The notes under the pieces were generated by a model. That model made no database searches, had not been told where the DNA came from, and saw only the letters and a list, made by a program, of their open reading frames with translations. The position numbers and the translations under genes were made by a program. A stretch of 64,000 nucleotides of DNA, from assembly GCA_000828975.1 (NCBI GenBank), contig AP014683.1, positions 2,437,700 through 2,501,699 of the forward strand, in the 5' to 3' direction. Shown here one piece after another: positions 1 through 9,453 of this stretch (position 1 is the stretch's first letter; each line of letters starts with the position of its first letter). The stretch comes from Burkholderiales bacterium GJ-E10. Lineage in GTDB: Bacteria; Pseudomonadota; Gammaproteobacteria; Burkholderiales; Burkholderiaceae_F.

Positions 1-2
1 AA

Positions 3-2732
3 ACCGGTTCGACCGAGCACGGCACCCTGCGGATCGACTCCGCCGGCGTCGCGCTCCACGCCGACAAGGTACTCGTGGCGCCGCGCATCACCTTCGACCG
101 CCTGACGGCGACCCTGCGCTGGCGCAACACGCCGAATGCGCCGCAGGGTCAAGGGCTGCAGGTCGACCTCGACTCGTTGGCCGCGGAAAACGGCGATCTG
201 GCGTTCGACGCCTCGGGCCGCTATCGCGCCCAGGATCCGGCGGTACCGCTCGATCTGCGCGGCCGGATCCGCCGCGCCCGCGTGGCGGGCGTCGCGCAAT
301 ACCTGCCGATCGTGCTGCGCAGCGCGAGCCGCCGCTGGCTGACGGGCGCGCTGTGCGACGGCCAGGTCACCGGCGGCAGTTTCCATCTGCAAGGGGACCC
401 GCGGAAATTTCCGTTTGCCGACCCGCAGACCGGCAACTTCCAGGCGTCCCTCCACGTCGCCGGCGGCCGCATCGACATCGATCCCGTGTTCCCGGGAACG
501 CCGGCCCGCATGCACTGGCCGGCGATCTCGGGCATCGATGCCGACGTGACATTCGACCGCAACCGCCTCACGGTGCGGGCGGCCCACGCGCAGGCGTCGG
601 GATATCCCCTCACCGACGTCACGGCGCGCGTGTCCCCGATGGAACATCCGGGGGCGCATCTGCTCGTCGACGGCAAAGGCGCCGGGGATCTCCGCGATCT
701 GCTGCGGTATGTCGGCGCGAGCCCGGTCGACGTGCGTACGGGCGGGTGGCTTGCGACCAGTCGCGGCACCGGGCCGACGCACCTCACCGTGCACCTCGAC
801 ATCCCGCTCGCCGATCCGAAGCAGACCCAGGTCGCCGGCGGCGTGGACTTCCAGGGCGACACCCTCACCCTGGTGCCCGAACTGGCGCCCTTCACCGCAC
901 TCGCGGGACATCTGGCCTTCACCGCGCGGACCTCCCGCCTCACCGGCATGCACGCCGGATTCCTCGGCGGCACCGCAACCATCGCGGGGGATACGCTGCC
1001 GGACGGCACCCTGGTCGTCCACGGCGCCGGCACGGCGACGCCCCGCGGCGCGCGACCGCAGGTACCGACCCCGTTCCTGCGCCGCATCGTCGACCATACC
1101 GAAGGCGAATTCCGGTACACCGCCACGGTCACGGTGCGGCATGGACGGCTGGGATACCGGGTCGACTCCGACCTCGTCGGCGTGAAGATGGACCTGCCGG
1201 CGCCGCTGCGCAAGGATGCCGCCACGCCCCTCCCCCTGCACATCGAGTCGACCCCGGTGGCGACGGCGCCGGGTGTCGCCACGCCGGCCTCCCGGCAGGA
1301 TTTCCTGCGGGTCCGCCTCGGGACCCTGGTGGATGCGGCACTCCACGAAGTACATGCACCGGCGGCCGGCGCCGCGCCCGGAGCCGGCATGGTCACGCGG
1401 ATCGATCGCGGCGCCATCGGGATCGGCACCCCCGCCGTCTTGCCGCGCACCGGCGTGGCCCTGCGGATCGATCAGGATCAACTCGACATCGACCGCTGGC
1501 GCGCGCTCGCGGCGTCGCCACGGCCGGCCACCGGCGCGGCGCAGCGGCGCGACGAGGGCGCGGAAGGCGAATCCGCTGCTGCGCTCTCGGCGCAGAACCT
1601 CGCATGGCTCGACACCATCCGATTGCGGGCCAAGCAGATCCAGTTCGCGGGACGGTCGCTTGCCGATGTGACGCTCACCGCGCGCCGCGACGACAGCCTA
1701 GGCTGGGCTGCGGATCTCGTCAGCGATCAGGCGGCAGGCTCGCTGCACTGGCTGGGCAGCGGGCGCGGGGCGACGGAAGGCCGCCTGACCGCGCGCCTGA
1801 CCCGGCTCACCATTCCGGCAGGGCAGCAGGAACAGGTTTCCAAGCTGCTCGACACGGCGCCGCGGGATTTTCCGGCGCTCGACATCATTGCCGACCGGTT
1901 CCAGCTCGGCGACCACCGGCTGGGTCGCCTGGAGCTGACCGCCAAGAACATCGGCACCGGCAACCACAACACCTGGATCCTGGAGCGCTTCGTCCTGATC
2001 AATCGCGACGGCCGGATCACCGCCGATGGGCAGTGGCAGCGCATTGCCGCGGCCCCGCCGGCGGCGACGAAGACAGCGACGGGCGACAAGCCGCGCGCGC
2101 GCCGGAAGATGGACGTCGATCTCGTGATCTTCTACACCGATGCCGGCCGGATGCTCGGTCGCTTCGGCTTCCCGGGCCTGGTGCGCGGCGGCAAGGGCAC
2201 GCTGAAGGGGCACCTCTCCTGGGTCGGATCGCCGTTCGCCATCGACTATCCGACGCTCACGGGAACCCTGCACGACGAAACCGGCCACGGCCAGTTCCTC
2301 CACGCCGACATGGGGGCGGCGCGGCTGCTCGGCGTCCTGTCGCTGCAATCGCTCGGCCACCGGCTCACCGGCGATTTCCGCGACCTGTTCGCCGAAGGAT
2401 TCGCGTTCGACTCGCTCACCGGCACCGCGGCAATCGCCAACGGCACGCTCACCACCGACGACTTCATCATGAAGGGACTGAACGCCGTCGTGCGCGTGCG
2501 CGGCAGCGCGGACCTGCGCGCCGAAACGCAGGACCTGACCGTCGTGGTGATCCCCGAGATCAACGCCGGCACGGCATCGCTGGCATACGCCGCCCTGATC
2601 AATCCGGCCGTGGGCCTGGGCGCGTTCATCGCGAACTATCTGCTCCGCAAGCCGCTCTCGGAGGCGTTCACCAACGCCTATCAGGTGACCGGCCCCTGGT
2701 CCCATCCCAAGGTGCAAACGATCAGCCAATGA
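3..2732 (+). CDS. yhdP: YhdP/AsmA-like envelope protein, 3' part
   Basis: The frame is open from the first bases of the window, so the N-terminus lies outside; about 909 C-terminal residues remain, against roughly 1270 for the family. YhdP is a large inner-membrane-anchored, beta-rich periplasmic protein of the AsmA-like group, implicated in moving phospholipid towards the outer membrane. The visible part is a long run of alternating polar and hydrophobic strands (DUF3971/AsmA-like), ending in the typical conserved tail with a short hydrophobic stretch (AALINPAVGLGAFIANYLL) just before the C-terminus. The stop shares bases with the ATG of the amidase gene (ATGA), so the two are probably translationally coupled. 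The family call rests on pattern and on the usual neighbourhood (nit, tldD). Confidence 0.85.
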   Translation, partial: TGSTEHGTLRIDSAGVALHADKVLVAPRITFDRLTATLRWRNTPNAPQGQGLQVDLDSLAAENGDLAFDASGRYRAQDPAVPLDLRGRIRRARVAGVAQYLPIVLRSASRRWLTGALCDGQVTGGSFHLQGDPRKFPFADPQTGNFQASLHVAGGRIDIDPVFPGTPARMHWPAISGIDADVTFDRNRLTVRAAHAQASGYPLTDVTARVSPMEHPGAHLLVDGKGAGDLRDLLRYVGASPVDVRTGGWLATSRGTGPTHLTVHLDIPLADPKQTQVAGGVDFQGDTLTLVPELAPFTALAGHLAFTARTSRLTGMHAGFLGGTATIAGDTLPDGTLVVHGAGTATPRGARPQVPTPFLRRIVDHTEGEFRYTATVTVRHGRLGYRVDSDLVGVKMDLPAPLRKDAATPLPLHIESTPVATAPGVATPASRQDFLRVRLGTLVDAALHEVHAPAAGAAPGAGMVTRIDRGAIGIGTPAVLPRTGVALRIDQDQLDIDRWRALAASPRPATGAAQRRDEGAEGESAAALSAQNLAWLDTIRLRAKQIQFAGRSLADVTLTARRDDSLGWAADLVSDQAAGSLHWLGSGRGATEGRLTARLTRLTIPAGQQEQVSKLLDTAPRDFPALDIIADRFQLGDHRLGRLELTAKNIGTGNHNTWILERFVLINRDGRITADGQWQRIAAAPPAATKTATGDKPRARRKMDVDLVIFYTDAGRMLGRFGFPGLVRGGKGTLKGHLSWVGSPFAIDYPTLTGTLHDETGHGQFLHADMGAARLLGVLSLQSLGHRLTGDFRDLFAEGFAFDSLTGTAAIANGTLTTDDFIMKGLNAVVRVRGSADLRAETQDLTVVVIPEINAGTASLAYAALINPAVGLGAFIANYLLRKPLSEAFTNAYQVTGPWSHPKVQTISQ

Positions 2733-3589
2733 CCTCGACTTCGCCGAACCGCGCGCAGGTTGACTTCCCAGCGCCGCGCCTGCGGGTCGCGGCCATCCAG
2801 ATGACGTCCACGCCACGCTGCGAAGACAACCTGCGCGCAGCCGCCGAGCAGATCGCCGAGGCGGCGCGACAGGGCGCGCAGCTCGTGGCCTTGCCCGAAT
2901 ACTTCTGCCTCATGGGGCTGCGCGATACCGACAAGCTCGCGCTGCGGGAAGCCGACGGACACGGGCCGATCCAGGATTTCCTGGCCGAACAGGCGGCGCG
3001 GCACGGCATCTGGCTGATCGGCGGTTCGATCCCGCTGGCGGCGCCCGAGCCGGATCGGGTGTTCAACAGTCTGCCGGTCTACGATCCGCAGGGGCGGCGG
3101 GTCGCGCGCTACGACAAGATCCACCTCTTCTCGTTCCATCGCGGTGCCGAGTCCTACGACGAGGCGCGCAGCATCGCGCCGGGACGGGCACCGGTCGCCT
3201 TCGACTGCGCCGCCGAGGGGGTGTCCCTGCGCATCGCCTGTGCGGTGTGCTATGACCTGCGCTTCCCCGAGTTCTTTCGCGGCCTGGGCACGGTCGACGC
3301 CATCGTGATCCCTTCGGCCTTCACCGCAACGACGGGGCGGGCGCACTGGGAACTGCTGCTGCGCGCGCGCGCGGTCGAGAACCTCTGCTATGTCCTCGCG
3401 CCGGCCCAGGGCGGACGTCACGAAAACGGCCGCACGACCTTCGGTCATTCGATGCTGATCGATCCCTGGGGCGAGGTCCTCGCCGTCCGGGACGACGGGC
3501 CGGGGGTGGTGCTGGGCGAAATCGACCCTGACCGCATCCGGGATGTTCGCGCGAGCCTGCCCGCGCTCGACCACCGCGTCCTGGTGTAA
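2729..3589 (+). CDS. Nit-type carbon-nitrogen hydrolase (probable deaminated-glutathione amidase)
   Basis: A 286-residue cytosolic amidase of the nitrilase superfamily. The catalytic triad is visible: Glu57 in ALPEYF, Lys130 in YDKIHLF and Cys174 in [11 protein letters not shown]. The YDKIHLF and CYDLRFPE blocks are characteristic of the Nit1/Nit2 branch, whose known activity is hydrolysis of deaminated glutathione, a metabolite-repair step. The ATG overlaps the yhdP stop, and tldD starts 10 bases after its own stop, so it sits inside a tight operon. Substrate assignment is by family; another omega-amidase activity is possible. Confidence 0.88.
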   Translation: MTSTSPNRAQVDFPAPRLRVAAIQMTSTPRCEDNLRAAAEQIAEAARQGAQLVALPEYFCLMGLRDTDKLALREADGHGPIQDFLAEQAARHGIWLIGGSIPLAAPEPDRVFNSLPVYDPQGRRVARYDKIHLFSFHRGAESYDEARSIAPGRAPVAFDCAAEGVSLRIACAVCYDLRFPEFFRGLGTVDAIVIPSAFTATTGRAHWELLLRARAVENLCYVLAPAQGGRHENGRTTFGHSMLIDPWGEVLAVRDDGPGVVLGEIDPDRIRDVRASLPALDHRVLV

Positions 3590-3599
3590 ATTTCCCGCC

Positions 3600-5060
3600 A
3601 TGAAACCTATCGAACCTGCCGTAGAACGCCTCGCCATCGCCCGCAGCCTGCTCCTCGACCCGTACGGTCTCGACGAAACGCATCTGCAGCGCACCCTCGC
3701 CACCATCTTCGAGCACCGCGCCGATTACGCCGACCTGTACTTCCAGTACACGCGTTCGGAGTCGTACGCGCTGGAAGAAGGCATCGTCAAATCGGGCAGC
3801 TTCGGCATCGACCAGGGCGTGGGCGTGCGCGCGGTATCGGGCGAGCGCACGGCGTTCTCCTACTCCGACGACATTTCGCTCGACGCGCTGCTCGGCGCCG
3901 CGACGACCGTACGGTCCATCGCACGCAGCGGTGCATCCCGCACGGTGCCGGCCAAACGCCTCAAGACCCAGCGCCAGCGGGCGCTGTACGGCGCGATCGA
4001 TCCGGTCGCCTCCGCCACCGCCACCGAAAAGATCCGCATGCTCGAACAGGTGGAGCGCTATGCCCGTGCCTGCGATCCGCGCGTCAAGCAGGTGATGGCC
4101 AACATCGCCTCCGAGTACGACGTGGTGCTGGTTGCATCCTCGGACGGTCGCATCGCGGCCGACGTGCGTCCGCTCGTGCGCGTCTCCGTGACGGTGATCG
4201 CGGAGGAGCACGGCCGTCGCGAACAAGGGTTTTCCGGGGGCGGCGGCCGCGTCGACCTGACGACGTTCGACACCGATTCGCTGCACCGGTACGCGAAGGA
4301 GGCCGTCGACATGGCGCTCGTCAACCTGCAGGCCAAACCGGCGCCGGCGGGGGTGATGAGCGTGGTGCTCGGCCCGGGCTGGCCCGGCATCCTGCTGCAC
4401 GAGGCGATCGGGCACGGCCTGGAAGGCGACTTCAATCGCAAGGGATCGAGCGCATTTTCGGGGCGCATCGGCGAACGCGTTGCGGCCAAGGGCGTCACGG
4501 TGATCGACGACGGCACGATTCCGGAACGCCGCGGCTCGCTCAACATCGACGACGAGGGCAACCCGACGCAACGCACCGTCCTGATCGAAGACGGCGTGCT
4601 GCGCGGATACATGCAGGATTCGCTCAACGCGCGACTGATGAAGACCGCCGTCACCGGCAACGGGCGGCGCGAGTCGTTCGCGGCCCTGCCCCTGCCGCGC
4701 ATGACCAACACCTGCATGCTGGCGGGCGACCGGGACCCGGAGGAGATCGTCCGCTCGGTCCCGCGCGGCATCTACGCGCGCAACTTCGGCGGCGGCCAGG
4801 TCGACATCACCAACGGCAAGTTCGTCTTTTCGATGGCGGAGGCCTACCTGATCGAAAACGGCCGGCTGGGCGCCCCGCTCAAGGGCGCGACACTGATCGG
4901 CAACGGGCCGGATGCGCTCACCCGCGTGACCATGATCGGCAATGACATGCGCATGGACGGCGGCATCGGCACCTGCGGCAAGGATGGGCAGAGCGTGCCG
5001 GTCGGCGTCGGCCAGCCGACCTTGCGGATCGAGGGGCTCACGGTGGGCGGCACGGCGTGA
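3600..5060 (+). CDS. tldD: TldD metalloprotease subunit
   Basis: A 486-residue TldD. With TldE/PmbA it forms a heterodimeric zinc protease that degrades unfolded peptides and, in enterobacteria, matures microcin B17 and CcdA. The zinc motif HExxxH is present as HEAIGHGLEGD (His267 to His272) followed by the family's C-terminal glycine-rich segments (FGGGQVDITNG, GTCGKDGQSVPVG). The ATG at 3600 is chosen because upstream in-frame codons lie inside the amidase gene. Its TGA overlaps the GTG of prlC. No tldE/pmbA is visible here; it is normally unlinked in this group. Confidence 0.93.
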   Translation: MKPIEPAVERLAIARSLLLDPYGLDETHLQRTLATIFEHRADYADLYFQYTRSESYALEEGIVKSGSFGIDQGVGVRAVSGERTAFSYSDDISLDALLGAATTVRSIARSGASRTVPAKRLKTQRQRALYGAIDPVASATATEKIRMLEQVERYARACDPRVKQVMANIASEYDVVLVASSDGRIAADVRPLVRVSVTVIAEEHGRREQGFSGGGGRVDLTTFDTDSLHRYAKEAVDMALVNLQAKPAPAGVMSVVLGPGWPGILLHEAIGHGLEGDFNRKGSSAFSGRIGERVAAKGVTVIDDGTIPERRGSLNIDDEGNPTQRTVLIEDGVLRGYMQDSLNARLMKTAVTGNGRRESFAALPLPRMTNTCMLAGDRDPEEIVRSVPRGIYARNFGGGQVDITNGKFVFSMAEAYLIENGRLGAPLKGATLIGNGPDALTRVTMIGNDMRMDGGIGTCGKDGQSVPVGVGQPTLRIEGLTVGGTA

Positions 5061-7000
5061 ACCACCCGTTGCTTCCCCCCGGTTTCCCGGTGATCGATGC
5101 GCAGCAGATCCTCCCCCGCTGCGATGCCGCCCTGGCGCAGCGACGCGCCTTGATGGCCGCCATGGAGGCCCGCAACGGCCCGGATGGCATCCTCGAGGAG
5201 TTCAACGCGCTGGCGATCGAAACGGGGAGCTTCGACGACCCGCTCTCGGTGCTGCAGAATGCCGCGCCCGACAAGGCCACGCGCGATGCGGCGCAGGCCT
5301 GCCTCGACAAGCTCGCGCCCTTCGGCACCGAACTGTTCCAGAGCGAGAAGATCTACGCGCGGGTGGCGGCGTTCGAGCCCAAGGATGAGCAGGATCGCAG
5401 CTACCGCGAGCAGCTGATCGAGGCGTTCGAGGACACCGGCGTGACGTTGCCGCCCGAGAAGCGGGCGCGCGCCAAGCAGATCCAGGACGAACTCATCACC
5501 CTCGAGCTGCAATTCGGCGCGAACGTCAACGACGTGATGACCACCGTTCCCGTGACGCCGGCGGAAGCCGCGGGCCTTCCCGAGTCCTTGCTGCGCACGC
5601 TGCGGCGGGACGCACGGGGCGACTACCTGATCAGCCTGGACTTCCCGGTCTACGAGCCGTTCCTGCGTCTGGCGCAGAGCGAAGAGGCGCGGCGGCGCGT
5701 TTGGACTGCCTATCAGAACCGGGCAGGGCTACCCAATCTCCGGCTGATGGACCAGGCGCTTGCCCTGCGACATGAACTGGCGCAACTCTACGGCCACCCC
5801 GACTACGCGACCTTTTCCTTGCGGCGCAAGATGGCGGGAACGCCGCAGGCGGTGGAAACTTTCCTGTACTCGGTGAAGTCCGCCGTCGAAGCCGTCGAGT
5901 TGCGCGAACTCGCGGATCTGCAGCAGGAAAAGGCGGCCTTGCTGGGCCTGCCGACGGACGCCGTGCGCGTCGAACGATGGGATGTCGCCTATCTGCAGAA
6001 CCGGATCGAAAAGAAGCGCTTCGACATCGACCAGGAATCCTTGCGGGCGTTTTTCCCGACCGAGTCCTCGGTTCGCTACGTCATGCACCTGGCCGAGACG
6101 CTCTACGGCATCCGTTTCGTGGCGCAGCCCGATCTGCCGGGATGGAGTCCGGACGTCCGCTACTACGACGTCGTGGACATGGCGCCCGCCGGTGCGGATG
6201 GTGCGGACGGCCCGCCCATCGGCGGGATCTATCTCGACCTGTTCCCGCGCGAGGGCAAGTTCAAGCATGCGGCGGCATTCAGCGTCCGCAGCGGCTCCGT
6301 GCTCGGCGGCCAGACGCCGATCAAGGCGCTTCTCTGCAACCTCGATCCGAACGGGCTGACGCACGTCGAACTCGAAACGCTGCTGCACGAGTTCGGTCAC
6401 ATCCTGCACGGCGTGCTGTCGCGGGCGCGCTACGCCGACCAATCGGGAACCAACGTGCGCCTGGACTTCGTCGAAGTGCCGTCGCAAATGTTCGAGGAGT
6501 GGGGGCGGCGCGCGCAGCCGCTCGCCCGCTTCGCGCAGGTGTGTCCGGAATGTCCCCAATTGACGCCGGAACAGGTGGCACGGCTGGATGACGCGCGCCG
6601 CTTCGGCTCCGGCCTGCGCTACGCCCGGCAATGGCTGTATGCCGCCTACGACATGGCGCTGCATACCGGGCCGGTCAAGCCGGCGCTGGCGACCTGGAAG
6701 GAACTGGAGGGCGCGACGCCGCTGGGGCACGTCGCCGGAACGATGATGCCAGCGTCGTTCGGACATCTGATGGGCGGCTACGAGGCGGGCTACTACAGCT
6801 ACATGTGGTCGGAAGTGCTGGCGCTCGACATGCTCTCGGCGTTCCGCGGCAATCTGCTCGATCCTGCGGTGGGACATCGCTACCGACAGTGGATCCTCGA
6901 GCCGGGCGGCAGCCGGCCGCCGGAGGAACTGGCCGAGGGGTTCCTCGGCCGCAAGCCGGACGCGGAAGCGTTTTACGAGGAGATTCGCGGGACGCGGTAG
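5057..7000 (+). CDS. prlC: Oligopeptidase A, M3 metallopeptidase
   Basis: A 647-residue cytosolic zinc peptidase of the M3 (thimet oligopeptidase) family that cleaves short peptides, including released signal peptides. The active site HEFGHILHG (His444, Glu445, His448) is intact, and the C-terminal GYYSYMWSEVLALDMLSAF block typical of M3 enzymes is present. It starts with GTG at 5057, overlapping the tldD stop by 4 bases. Length is slightly below the E. coli enzyme (680). It ends 1 base before the convergent end of aroG, with no room for a terminator. Confidence 0.9.
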   Translation: MNHPLLPPGFPVIDAQQILPRCDAALAQRRALMAAMEARNGPDGILEEFNALAIETGSFDDPLSVLQNAAPDKATRDAAQACLDKLAPFGTELFQSEKIYARVAAFEPKDEQDRSYREQLIEAFEDTGVTLPPEKRARAKQIQDELITLELQFGANVNDVMTTVPVTPAEAAGLPESLLRTLRRDARGDYLISLDFPVYEPFLRLAQSEEARRRVWTAYQNRAGLPNLRLMDQALALRHELAQLYGHPDYATFSLRRKMAGTPQAVETFLYSVKSAVEAVELRELADLQQEKAALLGLPTDAVRVERWDVAYLQNRIEKKRFDIDQESLRAFFPTESSVRYVMHLAETLYGIRFVAQPDLPGWSPDVRYYDVVDMAPAGADGADGPPIGGIYLDLFPREGKFKHAAAFSVRSGSVLGGQTPIKALLCNLDPNGLTHVELETLLHEFGHILHGVLSRARYADQSGTNVRLDFVEVPSQMFEEWGRRAQPLARFAQVCPECPQLTPEQVARLDDARRFGSGLRYARQWLYAAYDMALHTGPVKPALATWKELEGATPLGHVAGTMMPASFGHLMGGYEAGYYSYMWSEVLALDMLSAFRGNLLDPAVGHRYRQWILEPGGSRPPEELAEGFLGRKPDAEAFYEEIRGTR

Positions 7001-7001
7001 G

Positions 7002-8078
7002 TCATTCCGTCGCGTCGTTCCCGCTCGCGTTGCGCCGCGCCCGCACCCCCTGCGCCAGGGTCTCCAGGCAGGCCACGCTCTGCTCCCAGTCCAGGCAGCC
7101 GTCGGTGATCGACTGCCCGTAGGTGAGCGGCTTGCCGGGAACGAGATCCTGCCGGCCGCCGACGAGGTTGCTCTCCACCATCACGCCGACGACGCGCTCT
7201 TCGCCGCGGGCGATCTGCCCGGCGATGTCGGTGCAGACGTCGATCTGCTGCAGGGGATCCTTGCGGCTGTTGGCGTGGCTGGCGTCGACCATCAGGCGCT
7301 GCGCGAGGCCCGCCTGGGCCAGCGCCCGGCACGCCGCCTCGACGCTGGCGGCGTCGTAATTGGGCTGGGCGCCGCCGCGCAGGATGATGTGACAGTCCTC
7401 GTTGCCGCGGGTCGAGACGATCGCCGAATGTCCGGCCTTGGTGACCGACAGGAAATGGTGCGGCTGCTGCGCCGCCTTGATCGCCTCGACGGCGATGCGG
7501 ACGTTGCCGTCGGTGCCGTTCTTGAATCCGACGGGGCAGGACAGGCCCGATGCGAGTTCGCGGTGGATTTGCGATTCGGTCGTCCGCGCGCCGATGGCGC
7601 CCCAGCTGACCAGATCGGCGAGATACTGCGGCGTGATCATGTCCAGGTACTCGCAACCGGCCGGCAGCCCGAGGTCGTTGATCGCCCGCAAGAGCTCGCG
7701 CGCCGTGCGCAGCCCCTCGTTGATGCGGAAGCTGCCGTTGAGATCGGGGTCGTTGATCAGGCCCTTCCACCCCACCGTGGTGCGCGGCTTCTCGAAATAA
7801 ACGCGCATCACCACCTCCAGGTCGGCGGCGTACCGCGCACGCTCGGCGACGAGGCGCCGGGCGTAGTCGAGCGCCGCCTTGGGGTCGTGGATCGAACACG
7901 GGCCGATGATGACGATCAGCCGGTCATCCTGGCCGTGCAGGATGTCGTGGATGGCGGCACGGGCGTCGTGCACCGTTGCCGAACCCCGCTCCGAACAGGA
8001 AAGTTCGGCGATCAGGGTTGCCGGCGGGATGAGTTCCTTGATCTCCTTGATGCGCAGATCGTCGGTGGTGAATCGCAT
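7002..8078 (-). CDS. aroG: 3-deoxy-7-phosphoheptulonate synthase (DAHP synthase, class I)
   Basis: A 358-residue enzyme condensing phosphoenolpyruvate and erythrose-4-phosphate, the first step of the shikimate pathway. Family blocks are visible: the IGPCSIHDPKAALDYA active-site region, PRTTVGWKGLINDP, and GHSAIVSTRGNEDCHIILRG. The N-terminal extension (MRFTTDDLRIKEIKELIPP) is the part that carries the aromatic-amino-acid feedback site in E. coli AroG/F/H, so feedback control is likely, although which amino acid inhibits it cannot be read. A single convergent gene (prlC) abuts its 3' end. Promoter elements are not clear. Confidence 0.93.
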   Translation of the reverse strand: MRFTTDDLRIKEIKELIPPATLIAELSCSERGSATVHDARAAIHDILHGQDDRLIVIIGPCSIHDPKAALDYARRLVAERARYAADLEVVMRVYFEKPRTTVGWKGLINDPDLNGSFRINEGLRTARELLRAINDLGLPAGCEYLDMITPQYLADLVSWGAIGARTTESQIHRELASGLSCPVGFKNGTDGNVRIAVEAIKAAQQPHHFLSVTKAGHSAIVSTRGNEDCHIILRGGAQPNYDAASVEAACRALAQAGLAQRLMVDASHANSRKDPLQQIDVCTDIAGQIARGEERVVGVMVESNLVGGRQDLVPGKPLTYGQSITDGCLDWEQSVACLETLAQGVRARRNASGNDATE

Positions 8079-8188
8079 AATGGTCTCGTTCTACCAAGCA
8101 TTCGGGAATTCGGGGCAAAGGTGGGCGCAAACGCGGCTTGCACAGGCTTCCACCGCAGGGCTTGCACCAAAACGGGTACCACGGCGGA

Positions 8189-8587
8189 TCACCACAGCGT
8201 CTTGAGCCCCATCGCGCGGTATTCGTCCAAATCACCATCCCGGGAAATCAGCGTCCAATGCCGCTGCAGGCATTGCCAGATCAGCATGCGATCGAACGGG
8301 TCGCGATGGGCGGTCTTCGGCAGCTTGTGGAATCCGATCGACTCCTCCGCGGTCGGGGTGACGATCGTCAACCCCATTTCCCGCGCAGCCGGCAGCAGAT
8401 CGTCCGGCGTGCCGCCCTGCAGTTCCAGCTTGCCCAATGCGAACTTGATGGCGATTTCCCAGAACGTGACCGTGCTCAGCGCAATCTCATTGGCGGGGTC
8501 GGCCACGAATTCGCGCACGTTCGCCGGAATCCGGGTTGGATCGGTAACCGCCCAAAGGAAACAATGCGTGTCGAGCAACGCGCTCAT
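8189..8587 (-). CDS. PIN-domain toxin of a VapC-like type II toxin-antitoxin pair
   Basis: A 132-residue PIN-domain protein, by family a Mg-dependent endoribonuclease. Conserved acidic positions are visible: Asp6 in LLDTHCFLW, the STVTFWEIAIK segment (Glu), and DPFDRMLIWQ followed by ISRDGDLDEY near the C-terminus. The LLDTHxFLW start places it in the large sub-family often annotated as 'type II toxin-antitoxin system VapC'. Its ATG overlaps the antitoxin TGA (ATGA), the usual arrangement. RNA target unknown. Confidence 0.88.
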   Translation of the reverse strand: MSALLDTHCFLWAVTDPTRIPANVREFVADPANEIALSTVTFWEIAIKFALGKLELQGGTPDDLLPAAREMGLTIVTPTAEESIGFHKLPKTAHRDPFDRMLIWQCLQRHWTLISRDGDLDEYRAMGLKTLW

Positions 8588-8823
8588 GCCGAGAGCAGAT
8601 CCTCGTCGCGGAGGGCAAAGTCCGGCTTGATCCGGCAGCGAATCTTTCCTTCGAGCAATCCGAGCGGGCGCCGCTTCTCCTCGCGCACCTGCGAGTAGGG
8701 AATCATCGCCGCGACCTTTTCCCGGTTCCGGCCGTAGGCGACGACGACCGTTTCGCCTTCGCGAACCGCCTCCAGCGCCTCGGAAAAATGCGCCTTGAAC
8801 TCACCGATGGTCATGGTCTTCAT
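8584..8823 (-). CDS. Phd/YefM-like antitoxin partner of the PIN toxin
   Basis: A 79-residue small protein beginning MKTMTIGEFKAHFSEALEAV, the fold-defining start of Phd/YefM-type antitoxins (a DNA-binding N-terminus that also autoregulates), followed by a charged C-terminal tail that would wrap the toxin. The start at 8823 was chosen over upstream in-frame ATG/GTG codons (8835, 8889) because it matches the family start and leaves a 32-base gap to the adenosyltransferase stop at 8856. It directly precedes and overlaps the PIN toxin gene. No strong Shine-Dalgarno is visible. Confidence 0.85.
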   Translation of the reverse strand: MKTMTIGEFKAHFSEALEAVREGETVVVAYGRNREKVAAMIPYSQVREEKRRPLGLLEGKIRCRIKPDFALRDEDLLSA

Positions 8824-8855
8824 CGGCGGGAGCATGCCGGATGCCACAAATCTTG

Positions 8856-9440
8856 TCAACTTGACACGTTTCCCGCCGCCGGCTCCCACTGCGGCTCCCC
8901 GCCGCCGGCGCCGCGCTGGATGGCCCGCGCCGCCACGAAAAACCAGTCCGACAGCCGGTTGAGGTAGCGGCGGGCGGGTTCGCCGACGGGTTCCGTGCGC
9001 GCCAGGCGCACGACCGCCCGCTCGGCGCGGCGGCAGACGGTGCGGCAGACGTGCGCCTGGGCGGCGGCTCGCGTGCCGCCCGGCAAGATGAACTCCCGGA
9101 GCGGCGGCAAGCTCGCATTGACCTGCGCGATCCGCGCGTCCAGCCGTTCGACCCGGCTCGCCGACAACCGCGTCGTCCCCGGCACGGCGAGTTCGGCGCC
9201 CAGGTCGAAGAGTCCATGCTGGATTTCGGCCAGATCGCCCTGCAATGCCGCCGCAACGGCCGCCGCCGCGGGATCGGCCGCAAGCTCCGCTCGCAGCAAG
9301 CCGATGTGGGCGTTGAGTTCGTCGATCTCGCCGATCGCCTCGATGCGCGGGGCGTCCTTGCCGGTCCGCGTGCCGTCGCCGAGTCCGGTCGAACCGTCGT
9401 CGCCGGTACGGGTGACGATGGCGGAAAGGCGGTGTCCCAC
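8856..9440 (-). CDS. PduO-type cob(I)alamin adenosyltransferase
   Basis: A 194-residue enzyme that transfers the 5'-deoxyadenosyl group of ATP to cob(I)alamin to make coenzyme B12. The N-terminal TRTGDDGSTGLGDGTRTGKD motif is the ATP-binding P-loop-like region of the PduO/MMAB class, and RRAERAVVRLA plus YLNRLSDWFFVAAR are the conserved C-terminal helices. It begins with GTG at 9440, 13 bases after the lipoprotein stop. No other cobalamin genes are in the window, so it probably serves salvage for B12-dependent enzymes elsewhere. Confidence 0.92.
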   Translation of the reverse strand: MGHRLSAIVTRTGDDGSTGLGDGTRTGKDAPRIEAIGEIDELNAHIGLLRAELAADPAAAAVAAALQGDLAEIQHGLFDLGAELAVPGTTRLSASRVERLDARIAQVNASLPPLREFILPGGTRAAAQAHVCRTVCRRAERAVVRLARTEPVGEPARRYLNRLSDWFFVAARAIQRGAGGGEPQWEPAAGNVSS

Positions 9441-9453
9441 GATCCGCGCTCCC

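Noticed and set aside
353-2728. A + strand frame through yhdP that runs into the amidase gene
   Set aside because: Arg/Pro-rich and alternate to the true yhdP frame; only the part from 2729 is a real gene.
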